DNA of 64,000 nt from Paramarasmius palmivorus (taxonomy: Eukaryota > Basidiomycota > Agaricomycetes > Agaricales > Marasmiaceae): contig JAYKXP010000019.1 of NCBI GenBank assembly GCA_037176845.1, forward strand, positions 496,001 through 560,000, written 5' to 3'. Positions within the stretch are counted from its first letter, which is position 1; each line of letters starts with the position of its first letter. This document shows positions 59,640 to 64,000 of the stretch, in pieces. Under the pieces are notes generated by a model, which saw only the letters and a list, made by a program, of their open reading frames with translations, did no database searches and had not been told where the DNA came from. The position numbers and the translations under genes are program-made.

Positions 59640-60174
59640 ATCTAGGAACCGTTGCAACACCATGTTCGCACTCGGAGTATGTGCATAGTCGTTCGTTCGA
59701 TGTGAAGAACGTGTTACTGGAGGATTTTTCGGATTACTCGTCAAATCCTCAGATTCCGACGTTCACCTGTTGGTTTTCAGACTGGGTACGTACAAAACCA
59801 TACAATGAGACTCCTTCATTTACTCGGCGCATATTCTACAGCTCCTCTTCAAAGCCACAAACACTGGTGAACCGGAACCGTGCAGATTAGCGATACGGAA
59901 ATCAAGTTATCAACATTCTCTGAAAATGAATACTGGGAGGAAACATGTGCGTGTTTCTCCATAGATGAACGTTTAGTTGCTAATCTGTTGGTTACTCGGT
60001 TTCAGGGCATAGCTTGGGCGAAAGCCGGCAGAAAACGACCTCAAGGCGTTTTTCACTCCTTCAGACCCTACCGCAGCTTTGACTTTTGCCAAACTTAGCA
60101 ACACAGGTTTCGTCTTCCTGACTCATTGTCATCCCCGGAGCTCTCTTCCAGACAATGTCGGTGACTCCGAGGGA
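59640..60174 (+). other. Coding-like region, gene model unresolved
   Basis: Open pieces with splice-like borders: one ending PTFTCWFSDW before a GTACGT donor near 59786, one after GTGCAG at 59884 (ISDTEIKLSTFSENEYWEET) ending before a GTGCGT donor, and a frame at about 60016-60172 reading DLKAFFTPSDPTAALTFAKL and ending TGA. The frames do not join with canonical signals, and the same frame reopens after the TGA to about 60362 (VAIAEDNAAVVAARGFHFGD). Either a dying gene or one whose introns I cannot place. Confidence 0.3.
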
Positions 60175-60539
60175 TCGTCGGAATGAAATGTGTACCAGAA
60201 TGTTTACAAATATGGTGAACGAGATGGTTCAAGCGGCGGCCAAATGGAGGTGGCGATCGCTGAAGACAATGCAGCTGTTGTGGCAGCACGAGGATTTCAC
60301 TTTGGCGACGAAGATGTTGGCGCTTACAAAGGCCAACACTCCCATTATTCTCCTTCAGCCTGAACACGGCTCGGACACGGCCTGGATGCGGCCACGATAC
60401 ATGGCTTGCCATTTAAAAGGCGCACCTTCCAGTCGTGAGTTCAGCAGTCTCTCGCTCTTTTCAAGCTTCTCCGCTCCTCATTACCTGTTAAAGACGCTAG
60501 GTGCTGGAACATCGGTTTTAATTGCTATCGTTTTGCAGA

Positions 60540-61218
60540 ATGTCTTATCACTTCAAGTGCGTTCTCGTTTATGCTCGCTCACTTTTTCTCGTTGTCTAAC
60601 TTGTCTGGCAGTTTTGCTGGTGTCTCCCCTGCTGGAAAGACTGTCTCGGTCAACCCACTGCTTCCTATTCACGAGCAACTGTTCGGCTTATTTCACGCAT
60701 TCCTTTAGCTTTGTACTCACTGACCTCCATCAGTTCTAGTAACCTCGCAACCCCCTCAGGCTACGTTGTATCGCCAATTGCCCCAAGCGATTTCCAACCT
60801 GAAGTCACCGACGTTGAATTGGGATACTTTTTTTATGGAATGTCTTGTAACAACTTCGAAGAAGCTTCAAAGGAAGGCTCTCCTGTAAGCCCTTCGCTCA
60901 CAAGCGCGTGAGTCATTCGACCTCAAAACATTGAATTGTTCTAACTATTTCGCTAGCGGCGGTGTGCATTCTTCCTCGTCGGACGAGTCAGAGCACGCCC
61001 ACTCTCTCTGCGGTCGTCGTGTTGAGCGCGATGAAAGGAAGCCCTATGAACGACCGGTTGGCATGACCACTTCTCAGTCGAACTTCACTTGTGATCGGTG
61101 CTTTAAGACGTTCAAAGCTAGCTGGGACTTGAAGAGGCACCAGAGAACACGCAAGTACAAAGCTAATCGCTGCGGTGCCTCTACCGCTTCAGAATCAACC
61201 TCTAATGAATCAGCCTAA
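60540..61218 (+). CDS. Small protein with an incomplete C2H2 zinc finger (about 171 aa)
   Basis: Four exons: 60540-60556, 60612-60680, 60740-60907, 60957-61218. The second intron uses a weak GTTCGG donor, chosen because it alone keeps the frame. Residues 1-125 are Ser/Pro rich and probably disordered. The finger core is CDRCFKTFKASWDLKRHQ: Cys130, Cys133 and His146 are in place, but the second zinc-binding His is replaced (RTRK where H-x3-H is expected). A later Cys157 might substitute. The family is probably a fungal C2H2 transcription factor; DNA binding is doubtful if the finger cannot fold. Confidence 0.6.
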
Positions 61219-62500
61219 TGATGTATCTTGCGATTGGTCTCTCCTTGTCTAACGCTCTTTACCAGTTCTGTCTGTACTCTTTACCCTACTACACCGTAGT
61301 TTAGTGTCGTTTCCTCATATATTGTAGCCTTTCTTTCACCGTTGTCTCTTTCAACTTGTATCGTTAGTTATTGGCTGAATAATTGTTTTGTCGTCTTAGA
61401 GGAAAACCAAGATCTACATGAATCGACGTCAACTTGAAATATCTGGCAACTCAACACTGCGCTGTCCGCGTGAGATCGTTGATGCAATGATGCAATTGGT
61501 TACCATTTCTTCTTTTCCTCTACCTTCATTCTATTCAATTCGATTGGTGATCATGGCAATACCCCCAGCTGTTTCGAATGGATAGGGTTGATACTGGCAT
61601 TCATAGTTCCTGGCACTCGACGAATACCGACTAAATCCTCAAACTTGCGCTGTTAAGTTGGTGAAAGGGTCAATCATTTCTGATATGCGAGGGATTGGAT
61701 TTTGGTGCGTGTTTCTCTGGCAGGTCTCGAATAGCTCTTCTGAAAACGTCGACAATAGCTAGCCAAGAACTCTTCCTCTATGTCGCCGGTTCCAGACCAG
61801 CAGCCTGTCAGGCATGTCATGGTTGACACGCTGGCGGATGATACTTCGCTCTAATTTCGATATCCACTTTCCTCAACGTTAGAATCTACCGCCTGAGCAA
61901 GCAACTCATGAGCATCTATTCATCATGATTCTCGGGTCATCACTCCCATGAACGTCGCCAAACCAGTACGAAATTCCATCCTCACCGACATGCGATGCAC
62001 TCCCATCTACGCTACTTCATAGTCAACCGAACGCTCAATACTACATGATATGCACCAGGGAAAAGTGCCAAGTCAAGACGCACCAGCTATCGTTCCCTTG
62101 CTGTTCATAGGAACAGCATCGTATACAGATGTGCGCGTTTCCCTTCTCGGACTGTTGGTGTGTACCTTATTCTCGTCCTAGTAGTCCAAATCATCAAACA
62201 ACCGAGCTAGATAGCACTACATCATTGAGAGCTCTTTGCCGTCAAAGTGCAACTCGATGGACATTCCGCCCAAACGCTTCGTCGATGGGTTTGTCGCTAT
62301 CGTTGAGCTTTAGGTGGGGAAATGCATTCACGCACGATGCTATGTACAGCCTCTAGGACAGCATCAGATCAGGGGAAGCGGGAAGCGGGAAGAGATAGTT
62401 GGGAGATAGTCCAAGAATCAAGATTGCGAGCTGCCAACGGTAATATGCTGTTGATCATCACTGCGTGACGTGTATTCTAATATACTTCATCGGGATCACG
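61219..62500. other. Intergenic, no gene supported
   Basis: About 1.3 kb without a convincing frame; the frame at 62129-62356 has no motif or splice partner. Confidence 0.45.
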
Positions 62501-63957
62501 ATGCCTCTACATAAAAGGCTCGCTCTTGTGGTGAGCAAAAGCCTGATGGCCTCTCCTGACCCTGACGTTGATCCCTCTCAATTTGAGAATGTGACTTCTC
62601 TGAGACATGTTATAACCAACCCAATAGCAACCCTTTCCGTACGTTCGCATCGCTCTAGTGTTGGTCTACTCATGTTTTGACTGCCACAGGCCTCGCTTTT
62701 CGTCTACGGTGAGTGGGACATTGGCTTCTACATAAATCAACTTGAGTAGGACTGACCATTCAAAAAAATTTAAGGTCTATATGTTATGATTTTTGGCCGC
62801 GCAATGTATCTATTTCGCCGCAAAGCGCAGAGCTGCCACGTCCTTCATAGGGCGGGTATAATCGCGTTATTCATACTCGTTACTTTCGGCGTTGTTCTTG
62901 ACACAGTCGTGGCCACTCGGGAATCTGTGATCATGTTCACCACAATAAGGACCGGTGATTTTGCATTGCTAGAAGACTATGGTCAAAATGACGCAGTGAT
63001 CAAGTTCAGCAAGTACGAGTTCTGTTCTGTTCTGTTATGTGTATTGAACGCCGTCTTTCCAGCCCGTCAATGAACTTTCTTTCCGTTATTGTCAAGTGGG
63101 TCACATTCCTCTATCCTCTAAAACGCTCTTATGTAGCTGCAGTTTCGTAGCAGACTCCATGTTGGTAAGGGAACGGCCTGAGACTCGCATCTTCTTCTAA
63201 AGTGGGGGCATAAGATACACAGGTGCTACGCGGTTTGGGATTATCGAAAACGGGTTGCTATACCATTGATATTTGCGGCACTATGCACGACTGGTAAGTA
63301 CATCCTACAAAGATCTTATCGTTCAAAGACATCTGATCTCTTGGTAGCACTGGGCACTACCAGTGTAATTGTCATGGCTGTCGCAATAGCCGACACAAGT
63401 AAAGAAGCTAATCAACGATTATATACGAATAGCCATATAGTTTTTGCTGGTTATGCTTTCTTCAACGTTGCAGTGAACCTCTGCATTACGCTAACGACCG
63501 GTAAGTGTATTTCCGCGTTTTTTTGAAGGCATATGGATTTACATTGAAATCTATAGGCGGAAGAATTTGGTGGACATTCAATGTAATTCAGAAGATGGTC
63601 GAACCTGGCCTCGGTCAAGGGCCTTGGCAAGGCTACAAGAAAGTCATAGCTATCATGTACGTCCAGCCTCCAACGGAATCTACGGCTGGCTGAACCACTT
63701 TCTAGTTTAGAGTCGGGTGCTATTTATCCGGTAACGGTTCTCGCGTATTCCGCCATTGATCATACAGTTGTACCCAGAGGTACAGAGGTAGCGGCGATCA
63801 ACCTGTTGCCACTTGTGCTTCTCGCTGCTGTAGGTCTATAGTTTGGTGCGTCCAGTTGAAATGGACTAACAGCAGCTCGGACTAGGGAATTGCGCCAACT
63901 CTGATCATCGTCCGTGCTAAGAGGCTTGACACGGACAACCCCTCGAGATATCAATAA
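62501..63957 (+). CDS. Multi-pass membrane protein of a fungal family (about 327 aa)
   Basis: Ten exons: 62501-62638, 62690-62708, 62775-63012, 63063-63095, 63137-63164, 63215-63293, 63348-63500, 63557-63656, 63706-63829, 63886-63957. Hydrophobic segments include ASLFVYGLYVMIFGRAMYLF, AGIIALFILVTFGVVLDTVV, VAIPLIFAALCTT, a YAFFNVAVNLCITL helix and INLLPLVLLAAGIAPTLIIV, giving roughly six or seven spans. Landmarks of this large Agaricomycete family are present: SMLIHRCYAVWDYRKRV, IADTSKEANQRLY and LESGAIYPV. The family is uncharacterised and may be receptor- or transporter-like. The first exon is the least secure, since nothing in it is conserved. AG choices at 63214 and 63705 are fixed by the family landmarks. 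Confidence 0.8.
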
Positions 63958-64000
63958 TTCAACTAACGGCAGAGAATCATTGGTGCGTGTTTCTTCGTGG

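Noticed and set aside
60155..60739. 194-codon plus-strand frame and 60095-60412 minus-strand frame
   Set aside because: The first crosses the splice sites and exons of the small zinc-finger gene in another frame, and neither has protein-like features; they shadow other sequence.

Overview
The window is nuclear DNA from a filamentous basidiomycete, most likely an Agaricomycete mushroom or wood-decay fungus. Genes are split by many short introns (about 45-70 bp, GT...AG, plus one GC...AG). Several encode families I know mainly from Agaricomycetes: a DUF6699 protein, an EF-hand/zinc-binding incompatibility-like protein, F-box proteins, a nucleotidyltransferase-like protein and a fungal multi-pass membrane protein. 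All exon borders below were assigned by eye from frame continuity and splice signals; none comes from transcripts.

Layout. 1-25.7 kb is dominated by aldo/keto reductases (AKRs): a copy cut by the left edge (1-1255, minus), four complete genes (12988, 14943, 17633, 22964, all plus) and at least three decayed fragments (16785-16918, 19868-20267, 25198-25676). Between them lie a nuclear-type low-complexity protein (2039-3784), a 1477-residue EF-hand/zinc-binding protein (5543-10750), a one-span membrane protein (10983), an unknown gene (11760-12360), a MITE-like element (19477-19808) and an F-box protein (20383-22367). 28.3-38 kb holds a DUF6699 gene, an F-box-like gene, a possible 48-residue secreted peptide (32040-32291), a nucleotidyltransferase-fold protein and a zinc-finger protein. 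41-53.2 kb carries three paralogous cysteine-rich secreted proteins (41005 plus; 49806 and 53148 minus) around a large Ser/Pro-rich F-box-like gene. 55.7-59.5 kb has a tandem pair of epoxide hydrolases. 60.5-64 kb has a small zinc-finger gene and a multi-pass membrane protein. Long stretches (25.7-28.3, 38-41, 42-45, 50-52.5, 53.2-55.6 and 61.2-62.5 kb) show no gene I can support.

How the genes relate. The main theme is local duplication and decay: AKRs, cysteine-rich peptides and epoxide hydrolases all appear as neighbouring paralogues with conserved exon lengths and TATA-like promoters. AKRs and epoxide hydrolases handle reactive carbonyls and epoxides, which would suit detoxification or secondary metabolism, but no backbone synthase is present, so a biosynthetic cluster is not supported.
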